DNA of 64,000 nt from an unidentified bacterial endosymbiont (GTDB lineage Bacteria; Pseudomonadota; Gammaproteobacteria; Enterobacterales; Enterobacteriaceae): contig NZ_OU963893.1 in NCBI RefSeq assembly GCF_918797525.1, positions 2,232,001 through 2,296,000 on the forward strand. The letters are read 5' to 3'. Shown here one piece after another: positions 45,852-55,965 of this stretch (the first letter of the stretch is position 1; each line of letters starts with the position of its first letter). The position numbers and the translations under genes were made by a program. The notes under the pieces were generated by a model that did not search any database, was not told where the DNA came from, and worked only from the letters and a program-made list of their open reading frames with translations.

Positions 45852-47339
45852 TTACAGATAGCGCGACGTGAGATGTTCGCGGAAGTAACGGATATTCAGA
45901 TCTTCCCCCGTCGCCTGAGTGATAAGCCGGGAGGTACTAAAGCGGCTGCCGTGCTGCCAGATATTCTGGCGCAGCCAGTCAAACAGTGCCGAGAAATCGC
46001 CCTCTGCAATGGAGGTATGAAGGTCCGGCAACGCCGTTTTGGCGGCATGGAACAGCTGCGCGGCGTACATGGCCCCTAGCGTATATGACGGGAAGTAACC
46101 AAAACCGCCGTCGGTCCAGTGAATATCCTGCATACAGCCGTTGCGATAGTTATCTTTGGTGGACAACCCAAGCCAGGCCTGCATTTTTTCATCCCACAGT
46201 GCCGGGATGTCCTCAACCTCAATGTCACCGTTAATCAGCGCACGCTCAATTTCATAGCGCAAAACCACGTGGGCCGGATAGCTCACTTCATCCGCATCAA
46301 CGCGGATATAACCCGGTTTCACGCGCTGGTTCCAGGCAATGAAATTCTCTTCGCTGAACGCGGCCTGACTGCCAAAGCGGGCGTGTACAGCCGGAAGAAG
46401 GTGTTTGAGGAAGGCATCGCTCCGCCCAAGCTGCATTTCAAAGAACAGGCTCTGGGATTCGTGGATCGCCGTGGAGCGCGCCAGCGCAACAGGCTGACCA
46501 GCCCAGGCGCGCGGCAGGTTTTGCTCATATCGCGCGTGTCCGGTTTCGTGTACTACGCCAAAGAGTGCGCTGAGCAGTTCGTTCTCGTCGTAACGCGTGG
46601 TAATGCGGACATCCTCAGGTACGCCGCCGCAGAACGGATGCGCGCTTACGTCCAGACGACCGCCGTTAAAATCGAAGCCGAGCATGCTCATGGCTTCCCG
46701 TCCCAGCTCGCGCTGTGCGGCGGTGGGGAACGGCCCCTGCGGTGGCACGAACGCGTGCTGAGCTTGTTTTTCTACCACCTTCGCCAGCAGCGCTGGCAGC
46801 CAGGACTTCATGTCGGCAAACAGCACGTCCAGACGGGCGCTGGTCATGTCCGGTTCAAAAATATCCAGCAGCGCATCATACGGCGAGCAGCCTTTAGCCT
46901 GTGCCCGCAGGCACGCCTCTTCGCGGCTGAGTTTGACCACCTCTTTCAGATTAGAGGCGAAACCGTGCCAGTCGTTGGCCGGGCGCTGAGTTCGCCAGGC
47001 GTGCTCGCACCTGTTGCCTGCAAGGGATTTGGCTTCTACCAGAGACGCCGGTAGCAAAGACGCTTGATGATAATGGCGCGTCATTTCATGCAGGTTTGCC
47101 TGTTCAACATCATTCAGGTTTTCACCTGCTGCTGCGGCCAACCAGTCTCCCACTTTTTTATCGGTCAGGATCTGGTGCTGCAGTACGCTCATTTCGGCCA
47201 GCGCTTCACCGCGCGTGGCGCTACCGCCAGGGGGCATCATGGTGAACATGTCCCAGCTGGCGATGGAAGAGAGGTGCGAGAAGCGGGAGAGACGCTGAAA
47301 GGTGCGGGTAAGTTGTTGATAGTTATTGTTTTCGCTCAT
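45852..47339 (-). CDS. M32 family carboxypeptidase (carboxypeptidase Taq-like)
   Basis: Cytoplasmic metallocarboxypeptidase of 495 residues that should remove C-terminal residues with broad specificity. The zinc motif HETGH (FGVVHETGHARYEQNLP) is intact, followed by the downstream ligand region AIHESQSLFFEMQLGRS, and the family segments HPFCGGVPEDVRITTRY and SSIASWDMFTMMPP are present. ATG 47339 starts MSENNNYQQL with AGAGAAT before it; the 40 residues upstream in frame are not part of the family. It lies between asr and ynfM, where E. coli has no such gene. Confidence 0.92.
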   Translation of the reverse strand: MSENNNYQQLTRTFQRLSRFSHLSSIASWDMFTMMPPGGSATRGEALAEMSVLQHQILTDKKVGDWLAAAAGENLNDVEQANLHEMTRHYHQASLLPASLVEAKSLAGNRCEHAWRTQRPANDWHGFASNLKEVVKLSREEACLRAQAKGCSPYDALLDIFEPDMTSARLDVLFADMKSWLPALLAKVVEKQAQHAFVPPQGPFPTAAQRELGREAMSMLGFDFNGGRLDVSAHPFCGGVPEDVRITTRYDENELLSALFGVVHETGHARYEQNLPRAWAGQPVALARSTAIHESQSLFFEMQLGRSDAFLKHLLPAVHARFGSQAAFSEENFIAWNQRVKPGYIRVDADEVSYPAHVVLRYEIERALINGDIEVEDIPALWDEKMQAWLGLSTKDNYRNGCMQDIHWTDGGFGYFPSYTLGAMYAAQLFHAAKTALPDLHTSIAEGDFSALFDWLRQNIWQHGSRFSTSRLITQATGEDLNIRYFREHLTSRYL

Positions 47340-47439
47340 TCTGTATTCTCTGTTAAAGACGATGTCATAGCTTGCGATGAGTAAGCAGCAAAAAATCCCA
47401 GTGAAGTCCAGGGCATCGCCTTTTATAGCATAGAGAAAG

Positions 47440-47631
47440 TTATGGCGCTTGCGTCTCACTGGCTATCTGTAAGGACTGGGCCCGGGTCTGTTGGGCTAAC
47501 AACAGGCCATTCTTAAAGTGGGCAGCGGCCTGAGGATCGTTTGCGGATTGCATTAACACAGTAAAAAGTTGGATAACGGCATGGGTATAAGCGGTTTCAA
47601 TTCCGCATTCAGTCACTGTCTGGTTAGACAT
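47440..47631 (-). CDS. Small conserved-looking protein, function unknown
   Basis: A 63-residue frame with an excellent ribosome site (AAGGAG six bases before ATG 47631). The product begins MSNQTVTECGIETAYTHAVI and is helical and polar, with no signal or membrane segment. It lies between ynfM and the M32 peptidase on the same strand, about 100 bases upstream of the peptidase. I do not recognise the family. Confidence 0.65.
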   Translation of the reverse strand: MSNQTVTECGIETAYTHAVIQLFTVLMQSANDPQAAAHFKNGLLLAQQTRAQSLQIASETQAP

Positions 47632-47768
47632 ACAACGCTCCTTTAAGGGTTTAGGTAGTAACACGTTCACCAATAACGATAGCGGCGGATCACAGTGCGA
47701 ATGCAGACGTGAATGCGACGATGATAACAGATGACCATCGGCTGATGAAAAATGAGGGGCGAAGAGGC

Positions 47769-49022
47769 TTAATGCAGGCGCTTATGTAAACTGGCCCCGA
47801 CCAATAATGCCGCACACAGCATCAGCGCGATAAACCCGCCGACGCCGCTCCAGCCGTAGTTAAGCCAGAACACGCCGCCAAGCGTCCCGGCTATACTGGA
47901 ACCAAGATAGTAGCTAAACAGATACAGAGACGATGCCTGGCCTTTGGCGCGACGTGCGCGAGGACCAATCCAGCTGCTGGCGACGGAGTGCGCGGCGAAA
48001 AAGCCCGCCGAAAAGAACAGCATCCCAGCAAAGATAAGCCACAGGGAGGAGAAAAACGTCATCAGCACGCCGGCCAACATTACCGCCGTGAAGAGCAGAA
48101 GCACCGGGCCACGTCCATAGCGTGCGGTCATCGCTCCCGCTTTAGGCGAGCTCCAGGTTCCGGTGAGATAGGCGACGGAGAGCAGACCGACAACCGCCTG
48201 GCTCAAATGCCAGGGGGAGAGCATCAGGCGATAACCAATATAGTTAAACAGCGTCACGAACGAGCCCATCAGCAGAAAACCGGTGAGGAACAGGCGCGGC
48301 AGTCCTTTATCACGCCAGTGCAGGCGGAAGTTGATAAACAGCGTTTTCGGGCGCAGGGACGTGGGGCGGAAATGGCGAGATTCCGGCAGAATTTTCCAGA
48401 ACATCAACGCCGATGCCAGGGCGAAGCAGCCAATCACCGCTACCGCAATTCGCCAGTTAAAGACGTCGGTAATCACTCCGCTCAGCAGGCGTCCGCTCAT
48501 CCCGCCAATTGAATTGCCGCTAATGTACAGCCCCATGGAGAATGCGACAAAGCTGGGGTGGATCTCTTCGCTGAGGTACGTCATTCCAACCGCCGCCACG
48601 CCGCTTAGCGATAAACCTATCAGCGCGCGCATCGTCAGAATACCGTGCCAACTGGTCATCATGGTAGAGAGCAACGTACAGACCGACGCCAGCATCAGGG
48701 CGGTAACCATTACCTTTTTGCGGCCAATCGCGTCGGAGAGCGGCCCGGTAAAGAGCAGACCCACCGCCAGCATTCCGGTAGAAATAGAGAGTGAAATACT
48801 GCTGCTGGCGGGCGAAATGCCAAACTCATGCGACAACACCGGAAGGATCGGCTGAACGCAATAGAGCAGGGCAAAGGTTGCGAGTCCGGCTGAGAACAGC
48901 GCCAGCGTGACGCGCATAAACTGGGGTGTCCCCCGCTTGATAAACTGAACCGGCTGGGGTGCAGGGGGTAAAGTATCAATATCGCTTGCCGGAGGGATAT
49001 CAATGGTAGTTGTACGACTCAC
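47769..49022 (-). CDS. ynfM: MFS transporter YnfM
   Basis: Major facilitator protein of 417 residues with twelve helices, matching E. coli YnfM (QFIKRGTPQFMRVTLALFSA, FTGPLSDAIGRKKVMV as the loop 2-3 signature). GTG 49022 is chosen since it gives the E. coli start VSRTTT and has AAGGA six bases before it; an in-frame ATG at 49076 is less likely. It exports an unknown substrate, perhaps arabinose-like or drug compounds. It is divergent from the LysR regulator ynfL, which probably controls it. Confidence 0.94.
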   Translation of the reverse strand: MSRTTTIDIPPASDIDTLPPAPQPVQFIKRGTPQFMRVTLALFSAGLATFALLYCVQPILPVLSHEFGISPASSSISLSISTGMLAVGLLFTGPLSDAIGRKKVMVTALMLASVCTLLSTMMTSWHGILTMRALIGLSLSGVAAVGMTYLSEEIHPSFVAFSMGLYISGNSIGGMSGRLLSGVITDVFNWRIAVAVIGCFALASALMFWKILPESRHFRPTSLRPKTLFINFRLHWRDKGLPRLFLTGFLLMGSFVTLFNYIGYRLMLSPWHLSQAVVGLLSVAYLTGTWSSPKAGAMTARYGRGPVLLLFTAVMLAGVLMTFFSSLWLIFAGMLFFSAGFFAAHSVASSWIGPRARRAKGQASSLYLFSYYLGSSIAGTLGGVFWLNYGWSGVGGFIALMLCAALLVGASLHKRLH

Positions 49023-49143
49023 ACAGGTTCCTTGCATAAACATCCCCGTGATTTCGGGTGACGGGTTTGACTCCATGGACAGAGTAGAAAAATGTAAATA
49101 TTCTGTCTAATATATTAATAATCTCAAATGATACTTTTAAAAT

Positions 49144-50076
49144 ATGAATATCGAGCTGCGTCATTTACGTTACTTTGTCGCCGTGGCTGAAGAGCTTCAT
49201 TTTGGCCGGGCTGCGGCGCGGCTGAACATCTCACAACCGCCGCTGAGCCAGCAAATTCAAACCCTTGAACAACAGGTGGGCGCGCGTCTTTTGGCGCGCA
49301 CCAACCGCAGCGTGAGCCTGACGCCGGCAGGAAGGCAATTTTTGGCCGACAGCCGACAAATTCTGAGCATGGTGGAGGAGGCCGCCGCCCGCGCCGAGCG
49401 GCTCTATCTGGGCGAAACCGGGGAGTTGCGCATCGGCTTTACCTCATCTGCCCCGTTTATCAGCGCCGTTTCAGAGACGCTTTCTTCATTTCGTCGTCAT
49501 TACCCGGCTGTCCATATTCAAACGCGTGAAATAAATACCCGCGAGCAGATCGCCCCGCTTAATGAAGGAGCGCTCGATCTCGGGCTAATGCGCAACACGC
49601 AACTTCCGGATACGCTGGCGTGGCAGGTTCTGCTGCGAGAGCCGCTGATGGCGATGATCCCAGGCGATCATCCTCTGGCGTCGCAACCGACCGTAACGCT
49701 GACAGAGCTGGCGAAAGAGCCGTTTGTCTTTTTTGACCCACAGGTCGGAACCGGTTTATATGATGATATTCTTGGCCTGATGCGCCGCTACGGCCTTGCC
49801 CCGGTGATTACTCAGGAGGTGGGCGAGGCGATGACGATTATTGGGCTGGTGGCTGCAGGACTCGGCGTTTCTATTCTCCCCGCCTCCTTTAAACGGGTAC
49901 AATTACGTGAAATGCGCTGGGTTGCCATCGCCGAAGTGGATGCCGTTTCAGAAATGTGGCTGGTGTGGTCAAAACATCATGAACAGAGCCACGCGGCACA
50001 GCGTTTCAAAAAGCAGTTAATCACCGCTTCCACACGGCAGCGTTTAGAGGGAAATGTGGGCGAAAATGTGCGGTAA
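49144..50076 (+). CDS. ynfL: LysR-type regulator YnfL
   Basis: LysR regulator of 310 residues. The winged HTH is at residues 1-60 (LRYFVAVAEELHFGRAAARLNISQPPLSQQIQTLEQQ), and the effector domain follows (GELRIGFTSSAPF, GLVAAGLGVSILPAS). It is close to E. coli YnfL. Its divergent neighbour ynfM across a 121-base gap is the natural target. The inducer is unknown. Confidence 0.93.
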   Translation: MNIELRHLRYFVAVAEELHFGRAAARLNISQPPLSQQIQTLEQQVGARLLARTNRSVSLTPAGRQFLADSRQILSMVEEAAARAERLYLGETGELRIGFTSSAPFISAVSETLSSFRRHYPAVHIQTREINTREQIAPLNEGALDLGLMRNTQLPDTLAWQVLLREPLMAMIPGDHPLASQPTVTLTELAKEPFVFFDPQVGTGLYDDILGLMRRYGLAPVITQEVGEAMTIIGLVAAGLGVSILPASFKRVQLREMRWVAIAEVDAVSEMWLVWSKHHEQSHAAQRFKKQLITASTRQRLEGNVGENVR

Positions 50077-50137
50077 ATCACATGGCTAAGTAAATATTTG
50101 ACGACGGCCACTGAAGTGCTTCACCATAGCCCTCAGT

Positions 50138-50159
50138 TTATTTCGAAGCTCGAAAATAA
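50138..50159 (+). promoter_or_regulatory. Mlc operator in the mlc leader
   Basis: TTATTTCGAAGC followed by TCGAAAATAA forms a near-perfect palindrome that fits the Mlc/NagC-type site (TTATTTCG with CGAAAATAA arms). It lies eleven bases before the start codon, as expected for autoregulation. Confidence 0.75.
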
Positions 50160-50170
50160 GGGAGTATGAG

Positions 50171-51391
50171 GTGGTTGCTGATAGTCAGCCTGGGCATATT
50201 GATCAGATTAAGCAGACCAACGCTGGCGCGGTTTATCGCCTGATTGATCAGCTTGGTCCGGTGTCGCGTATTGATCTGTCGCGTCTGGCACAACTGGCAC
50301 CTGCCAGTATCACCAAGATTGTTCGCGAAATGCTGGAAGCTCACCTGGTCCAGGAAACGGAGATTCAGGAGCCGGGCAGCCGCGGCCGTCCGGCGGTCGG
50401 GCTGGTGGTGGAGACGGAAGCCTGGCACTATCTGTCGTTACGCATTCGCCGGGGGGAAATTTTTCTCGCCCTGCGCGACCTAAGCAGCAAACTGGTGGTA
50501 GAAGATCGGCTGGATCTGCCCCTCAACGCTGAACAATCGCTCCTTGATGCCATTGTCGCGCACATTGACCGCTTCTTTATTCGCCATCAGCAGCAACTTG
50601 AACGCTTAACGGCGATTGCCATTACCCTGCCGGGCATTATTGACACTGAAAAGGGTATTGTGCACCGCATGCCGTTCTATGAAGACGTTAAAGATATGCC
50701 GCTGGGTGAGATGCTGAAAAATCATACTGGCGTGCCGGTCTATATTCAGCATGACATCAGCGCCTGGACAATGGCAGAGGCGCTGTTCGGCGCGTCTCGC
50801 GGCGCAAGAGATGTGATTCAGGTGGTGATCGACCACAACGTAGGCGCGGGGGTGATCACTGACGGACGCCTTCTGCACGCCGGAAGCAGTAGCCTGGTGG
50901 AAATTGGCCACACGCAGGTCGACCCTTACGGTAAACGCTGTTACTGCGGGAATCACGGCTGCCTGGAGACAATCGCCAGCGTGGAAAGCGTGCTGGAACT
51001 GGCACAGGCGAGGCTTTGTCAGTCGATGAGCTCCACGCTCCACGGACAACCCTTGACCGTGGATTCGCTCTGCGCGGCGGCGGGCCAGGGCGATCTGCTG
51101 GCGAGGGATATCATTACCGGCGTGGGGACGAACATTGGTCGCATTCTCGCTATTATGGTAAATCTCTTCAACCCGCAAAAAATCCTCATTGGCTCACCGC
51201 TCAGCCAGGCGGCTGATATCCTCTTCCCGGCGATTTCTGCCTGTATAAACCAGCAGGCGCTACCGGCCTACAGCAAAAATATCGTGGTCGAAAGCACCCA
51301 GTTTTCGAACCAGGGCACAATGGCAGGGGCGGCGCTGGTAAAAGATGCGATGTATAACGGTTCGTTACTGATCCGCCTGCTGCAGGGTTAA
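50171..51391 (+). CDS. mlc: Glucose-responsive repressor Mlc (DgsA)
   Basis: Mlc is a ROK-family repressor of ptsG, ptsHI, manXYZ and malT; the glucose transporter PtsG sequesters it at the membrane. The 406-residue product has the N-terminal HTH (VSRIDLSRLAQLAPASITKIVREML), the ROK fold (ITLPGIIDTEKGIVHRMPF, VVIDHNVGAGVITDG) and the zinc site IGHTQVDPYGKRCYCGNHGCLE. GTG 50171 is the start, with GGGAG upstream, as in E. coli. bioD2 lies downstream on the same strand. Confidence 0.97.
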   Translation: MVADSQPGHIDQIKQTNAGAVYRLIDQLGPVSRIDLSRLAQLAPASITKIVREMLEAHLVQETEIQEPGSRGRPAVGLVVETEAWHYLSLRIRRGEIFLALRDLSSKLVVEDRLDLPLNAEQSLLDAIVAHIDRFFIRHQQQLERLTAIAITLPGIIDTEKGIVHRMPFYEDVKDMPLGEMLKNHTGVPVYIQHDISAWTMAEALFGASRGARDVIQVVIDHNVGAGVITDGRLLHAGSSSLVEIGHTQVDPYGKRCYCGNHGCLETIASVESVLELAQARLCQSMSSTLHGQPLTVDSLCAAAGQGDLLARDIITGVGTNIGRILAIMVNLFNPQKILIGSPLSQAADILFPAISACINQQALPAYSKNIVVESTQFSNQGTMAGAALVKDAMYNGSLLIRLLQG

Positions 51392-51521
51392 CTCTTTTTC
51401 ACAGATGTAAGAAAAATTGCGCTATCTCAAGCCGGGTAGCGCACGTATCCCGTAGACTTCCTCCACTGAATTATTTACCTGGTTTATATTTTCAAAGCAT
51501 ACCCAAGAGGTGGAGTGAGTC

Positions 51522-52217
51522 ATGCTTAAGCGTTTCTTTGTTACAGGAACAGATACTTCTGTTGGGAAGACCGTTGTTTCCCGCGCGTTGCTACAGTCCC
51601 TGGCGGCAAAGGGTAAACGTGTTGCGGGATACAAACCGGTCGCAAAAGGCAGTCAAGAGACTCAGGACGGGATGCGTAATAAAGACGCCCTGATACTGCA
51701 AAGTGTCTGCTCTCTGGATCTGCCGTATCACGCGGTTAATCCCATCGCCTTGAGTGAAAATGAGAGCAGCGTAGCGCACAGCGGTCCGATCAACTACTCC
51801 CTGCTGTCGGATGGCCTCGCCAGTCTGAGCGAGAAGGTTGATCACGTGGTGGTCGAGGGGACGGGCGGCTGGCGCAGTCTAATGAATGATTTGCGCCCGC
51901 TTTCGGAGTGGGTTGTACAGGAACAGTTGCCGGTAGTCATGGTTGTCGGTATCCAGGAAGGGTGTATTAACCATGCGCTGCTAACGGCGCAGGCCGTTGC
52001 CAATGATGGGCTACCGTTAGTGGGCTGGGTCGCAAACCGTATAAATCCAGGCCTGGCGCACTACGCTGAAATTATCGGGGTGTTGAGCAAAAAACTGCCC
52101 GGACCGTTAGTCGGTGAGCTGCCTTATCTGCCCCGTGCCGAGCAGCGTGAATTATCGCAGTACATCAATCTTTCTGCTCTCGGCAGCGTGTTGACCGTAG
52201 ATAGAGTCGTGGCGTAA
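51522..52217 (+). CDS. bioD2: Dethiobiotin synthetase homolog BioD2 (YnfK)
   Basis: Product of 231 residues related to BioD, which closes the ureido ring of dethiobiotin with ATP and CO2. The P-loop is FVTGTDTSVGKTVVS, and VEGTGGWRSLMND holds the Mg/acceptor site. E. coli has a second bioD (ynfK) at the same place, next to mlc; the main bioD is in the bio operon. GAGGTGGAG precedes ATG 51522. Confidence 0.93.
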   Translation: MLKRFFVTGTDTSVGKTVVSRALLQSLAAKGKRVAGYKPVAKGSQETQDGMRNKDALILQSVCSLDLPYHAVNPIALSENESSVAHSGPINYSLLSDGLASLSEKVDHVVVEGTGGWRSLMNDLRPLSEWVVQEQLPVVMVVGIQEGCINHALLTAQAVANDGLPLVGWVANRINPGLAHYAEIIGVLSKKLPGPLVGELPYLPRAEQRELSQYINLSALGSVLTVDRVVA

Positions 52218-52276
52218 CGTTCGCGACAGCACAGACGATCGGCGAAACATCGCGCGGATATCGGGGTAAGCGTGTT

Positions 52277-52299
52277 AAAAAAAGCCGGGCAAGCCCGGC
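52277..52299 (-). terminator. Terminator of the osmVWXY operon
   Basis: GCCGGGC-TT-GCCCGGC on the minus strand is followed by TTTTTTT, about ten bases after the osmV stop. It may also stop bioD2 transcription from the other side. Confidence 0.85.
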
Positions 52300-52307
52300 G
52301 GATAAAG

Positions 52308-53456
52308 TCAGTTCTCGCTGTAAATATTCAACGCCCGACGCGTACGCCCTGAACTTAAATACTCGGCAATATAATCCTGCGAAATCTCGCCGTTATAGCG
52401 CCCGTCTTCATCCACAATCGGCATCCAGCTGGTATTGCTCTCGTACAAGCGCGAGAGCACCACGCGCAGGTTATCTTCTGCTTTCCCGGTCATGCGGAAC
52501 GGATGGATGATGTCAGTACAGACACCGGTGGCGTTACGCGCTTCACGACGCTTGACAAAGCCCAGCGGTTTTCCCTGTTCATCAACTACGGTGATTGCGC
52601 GGATGTCATTATCATCCATGGTGGCAAACGCCTGTGCGAGCGGGGTAGAGCCGCGTACCGTAAGGGTAGGCTGCTGGTCGGTCACATCGCCTGCTGAAAC
52701 CAGCAGTAAGCGTTTTAGGGTACGGTCCTGGCCCACAAACGACCCGACAAATTCGTTCGCCGGTTTGGCCAACAGTTCGTCGGGGCTTGCGCACTGAACA
52801 ATGCGTCCCTGACGGAAAACGGCGATACGGTCGCCCAGTTTCAGGGCCTCATCAATATCATGGCTCACCAGCATCACCGTCTTTTTCAGCTTGCGCTGCA
52901 TCTCAAGGAACTGGTTCTGGATCACCTCACGGTTGATAGGGTCGACCGCGCCGAAAGGTTCGTCCATCAGCAGTACCGGAGGATCGGCCGCCAGAGCGCG
53001 GATCACGCCGATACGCTGCTGCTGCCCGCCGGACATTTCGCGCGGATAGCGATGGAGAAATTTATGCGGATCCATTGCCACCATATCCATTAGCTCCTCG
53101 GCACGGGTTTTACAGCGGGCTTTATCCCAGCCGAGCATGCGTGGCACAACGGTGATGTTCTCTTCAATCGTCATGTTTGGAAACAGGCCAATCTGCTGGA
53201 TAACGTAGCCGATGTTGCGGCGCAGCGTCACGGTATCCATACCGCTGGTATCTTCGCCGTTTATGAGGATAGCCCCGCTGCTTGGGGTAATAAGGCGATT
53301 AATCATCTTCAGGGTGGTGGTCTTGCCGCAGCCGGAGGGCCCAAGCAGTACGCACATTTCACCCTCGGGGACGTTCAGGTTGACGTTATCCACCGCCTTC
53401 ATGGCCTGGCCGTTTTTCTGTGAAAATTGTTTGGTGAGATTTTCCAGTTTTATCAT
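52308..53456 (-). CDS. osmV: Osmoprotectant ABC transporter ATP-binding protein OsmV
   Basis: ATPase of the OsmU glycine betaine/choline-O-sulfate importer known from Salmonella. The 382-residue product has Walker A (LLGPSGCGKTTT), the Q-loop (YVIQQIGLFPNM), the signature MSGGQQQRIGV, Walker B (VLLMDEPFGAVD) and the His switch (VSHDIDEA), then two C-terminal CBS domains, which in OpuA/OpuC sense ionic strength. ATG 53456 overlaps the osmW stop by one base (TAATG). A longer in-frame upstream extension lies in osmW and is not used. Confidence 0.95.
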   Translation of the reverse strand: MIKLENLTKQFSQKNGQAMKAVDNVNLNVPEGEMCVLLGPSGCGKTTTLKMINRLITPSSGAILINGEDTSGMDTVTLRRNIGYVIQQIGLFPNMTIEENITVVPRMLGWDKARCKTRAEELMDMVAMDPHKFLHRYPREMSGGQQQRIGVIRALAADPPVLLMDEPFGAVDPINREVIQNQFLEMQRKLKKTVMLVSHDIDEALKLGDRIAVFRQGRIVQCASPDELLAKPANEFVGSFVGQDRTLKRLLLVSAGDVTDQQPTLTVRGSTPLAQAFATMDDNDIRAITVVDEQGKPLGFVKRREARNATGVCTDIIHPFRMTGKAEDNLRVVLSRLYESNTSWMPIVDEDGRYNGEISQDYIAEYLSSGRTRRALNIYSEN

Positions 53457-54103
53457 TATCGAATCCCCTTTGGAGTCAGTACCACCTGCAAACGGTGCAG
53501 CAACCAGTCGAGCACAATCGCTAACAGACAAATCATTAGCGCGCCCGCAATCAACATACGAATATCACTTCCGCCAATGCCGTTAAGCAGCAGCAGACCA
53601 AGGCCCCCCGCGCCAATAACGGCAGCAATCGCCATTACGCCGATATTCATCACCACCGCGGTACGAATGCCGCCGAAAATCACCGGCAGCGCCATAGGAA
53701 TTTCGACCCAGCGCAGACGCTGCCAGAAAGTCATGCCGATACCGCGACCCGCTTCTCTCAGGCCGGGCGGCAGGCTGTCCAGCGCGGTATGGGTGTTACG
53801 TACAATCGGCAGTAATGAGTAAAGAAACACCGCCGTGATCGCGGGCAGGGCGCCTATGCCCTGACCGATCAGCGAAAAAAGCGGGATCATCAGACCAAAC
53901 AGCGCAATAGACGGTATGGTTAGCACAAGGGTGGCAATCCCCAGAACCGGCGTGGCGAGCCATTTATGGCGGACAATCAAAATACCCAGCGGTACGCCGA
54001 TAATAATCGCCAGGCCCACGGCCAGCGCCACCAGCCACAGATGCTGCAGCGTCAGGGTCAACAGATAGCCCCAGTTATCCAGAATGTAGTGAACGGTATC
54101 CAT
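53456..54103 (-). CDS. osmW: Osmoprotectant ABC transporter permease OsmW
   Basis: Inner-membrane permease of 215 residues with five or six helices and the EAA-type loop (GLREAGRGIGMTFWQRLRWVEIP) that contacts the ATPase. It belongs to the OpuBB/YehW family. It ends in the osmV start and begins eight bases after osmX, so the operon is tightly packed. Together with OsmY it forms a heterodimeric channel. Confidence 0.94.
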   Translation of the reverse strand: MDTVHYILDNWGYLLTLTLQHLWLVALAVGLAIIIGVPLGILIVRHKWLATPVLGIATLVLTIPSIALFGLMIPLFSLIGQGIGALPAITAVFLYSLLPIVRNTHTALDSLPPGLREAGRGIGMTFWQRLRWVEIPMALPVIFGGIRTAVVMNIGVMAIAAVIGAGGLGLLLLNGIGGSDIRMLIAGALMICLLAIVLDWLLHRLQVVLTPKGIR

Positions 54104-54111
54104 GGCGCCTC

Positions 54112-55011
54112 CTATAGCAACTTTTTGCTACGCAGGAAATCACGGGCGACCTGCTGCGGTGACTGATGGTCGATATCCACCTTTTTATTCAGTTCGGTGA
54201 TGACCTCGTTATTAAGCTGACCGGAGAGGGTATTCAACGCGTCCTCCAGCCCCGGATTCGCCGCCAGCGTGTCTTTTCGCACCACCGGCGTGACCGCGTA
54301 GCTCGGGAAGAAACCTTTGTCATCTTCCAGTATCTTAAGGTCGAAACCTTTCACCCGGCCATCCGTGGTGTAAATAAGTCCGGCATCGACAAAGCCGTCG
54401 CGCACCGCGTTATACACCAGCCCCGGATCCATCTGCCGGATTTGCGGGCGGTCAAGCGGCATGTTGTAGGCGGCCTGCAGGGGTTTCATCCCATCACTAC
54501 GACCGGCAAATTCCAGATCCAGGCCCAGCAGCCAGTTATTTTCCGGATCGGTTTTGCGGATCTGTTCAATTTTTGCTACCAACTCCGACATGGTGTAGAT
54601 GTGTTCCGCCTCGGCGCGTTTGCGCTGCATAGCGAAGGCGTAGGTGTTGTTCATGTCTGCCGGCTTGAGCCATACCAGACCATGCTTCGCGTCCAGGCGC
54701 TTTACCGTCTCGTAAGACGCCTGCGGCGACATGCGTTTGTTGATGTGGTTAAAAATGATCAATGACGTACCGGTGTACTCCCATGTCATATCAATTTGTT
54801 TGTTGATCATAGCGTTACGCGAAATCACCGTCGCGATGTTGGTCTGCGGCTGTACCTGGAAACCTTTCTTTTGCAGGTACTGCACGGTCAAAGCCGAAAG
54901 GATGTGCTGCTCGGTAAAGCTCTTGGTCGCCAGGATCAGTGGCTCTGCGAGCGCCTGGACGGTGAAAAGCGCCGCGGCACAGAGTGCCGTCAGGCTGGAG
55001 AACAGTCTCAT
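54112..55011 (-). CDS. osmX: Osmoprotectant-binding protein OsmX
   Basis: Periplasmic binding protein of 299 residues with a signal peptide ([22 protein letters not shown]). It has the OpuAC/ProX-like fold with GSKxFTEQ-type start ([12 protein letters not shown]), the ligand-region [10 protein letters not shown] and [22 protein letters not shown]. It binds glycine betaine or related compounds and gives them to OsmW/OsmY. No lipobox, so it is soluble. Confidence 0.94.
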   Translation of the reverse strand: MRLFSSLTALCAAALFTVQALAEPLILATKSFTEQHILSALTVQYLQKKGFQVQPQTNIATVISRNAMINKQIDMTWEYTGTSLIIFNHINKRMSPQASYETVKRLDAKHGLVWLKPADMNNTYAFAMQRKRAEAEHIYTMSELVAKIEQIRKTDPENNWLLGLDLEFAGRSDGMKPLQAAYNMPLDRPQIRQMDPGLVYNAVRDGFVDAGLIYTTDGRVKGFDLKILEDDKGFFPSYAVTPVVRKDTLAANPGLEDALNTLSGQLNNEVITELNKKVDIDHQSPQQVARDFLRSKKLL

Positions 55012-55030
55012 AAAAAGCTCCTGATGATTG

Positions 55031-55741
55031 TTATTGAGCGAGATGCGGACTCATCACGCGGCCCAGCGCAGCCAGCAGGGTATCGAGGATCAGGGCAAAC
55101 AGGGCCGTCGCCGCTGCGCCCAGGATAAGCGTCGGAAAATCGTTGAGGTAGATGCCGGGGAAAATTAATTCGCCGTAACTGCTGGCGCCGATCAAGAAGG
55201 CCAGCGGTGCGGTGCCGACGTTAATGGCGGTAGCAATGCGGATCCCGGAAAGCATCACCGGCCAGGCAGTGGGCATTTCCACCTGGCGCAGGCGCTGCCA
55301 TTTGGTCATACCAATCCCGTTCGCCGCCTCCAGCAACGAAGGAGGAACGGAGCACAATCCGGCATAGGTGTTGCGCACAATCGGCAGCAGCGAAGCCAGA
55401 AAAAGGGCAATAATGGCGGGTGTATCACCTATGCCAATCACCACCATCGCCAGTGCCAGAACGGCCAGCGGCGGCAGGGTATTGCCGACGTTAAAAATTT
55501 GCATAACATACTCGGCGATACCCCGCGCGGCCGGGCGGCTGAGTAAAATACCGCCTGGAATCCCCACCAGCAGGGCAAAAAACATTGATGAGAAAACCAG
55601 CATCATATGCTGTTTCCCGAGATAGATAAGGTCGAGCTGACGCGCTTTGATGGTCTCCAGCCCAATTCCCCACGTGAGGAGGGCGAGGACCACAAAAATT
55701 GCGCCGACGAAGAGCAGCGAACGTTTGAGTAAGGGGTGCAT
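55031..55741 (-). CDS. osmY: Osmoprotectant ABC transporter permease OsmY
   Basis: First gene of the operon: permease of 236 residues with about six helices and the EAA loop ([23 protein letters not shown]). ATG 55741 has GGGAG ten bases upstream and starts [10 protein letters not shown]; an ATG at 55765 has no ribosome site. The name follows Salmonella OsmU usage and should not be confused with the unrelated E. coli periplasmic protein OsmY. Osmotic induction is expected from the Salmonella system. Confidence 0.92.
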   Translation of the reverse strand: MHPLLKRSLLFVGAIFVVLALLTWGIGLETIKARQLDLIYLGKQHMMLVFSSMFFALLVGIPGGILLSRPAARGIAEYVMQIFNVGNTLPPLAVLALAMVVIGIGDTPAIIALFLASLLPIVRNTYAGLCSVPPSLLEAANGIGMTKWQRLRQVEMPTAWPVMLSGIRIATAINVGTAPLAFLIGASSYGELIFPGIYLNDFPTLILGAAATALFALILDTLLAALGRVMSPHLAQ

Positions 55742-55965
55742 TGCGGTGTGTCTCCCTGTGCGCATGCGTTATAGCAACCACGGTTGCCTGTTGTTATGCC
55801 ATGATTCGGCAGGGGTATTTCAGCTATAGCAACAGAATGGGAAGGGTTCCAGCGAAGGGGCAAAATCAGTAACCCTATGAATTCAGGGACAACCTTATGG
55901 TAAGCCTTATAGAGTAAGGCCTGGCAACAGGGCGGACAGAATAATCTTAAATAGCGTTTGTGAAA

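Noticed and set aside
46119..47054. 311-codon open frame antisense to the M32 carboxypeptidase gene
   Set aside because: The M32 gene is complete with its HETGH motif; the antisense frame has no family resemblance.
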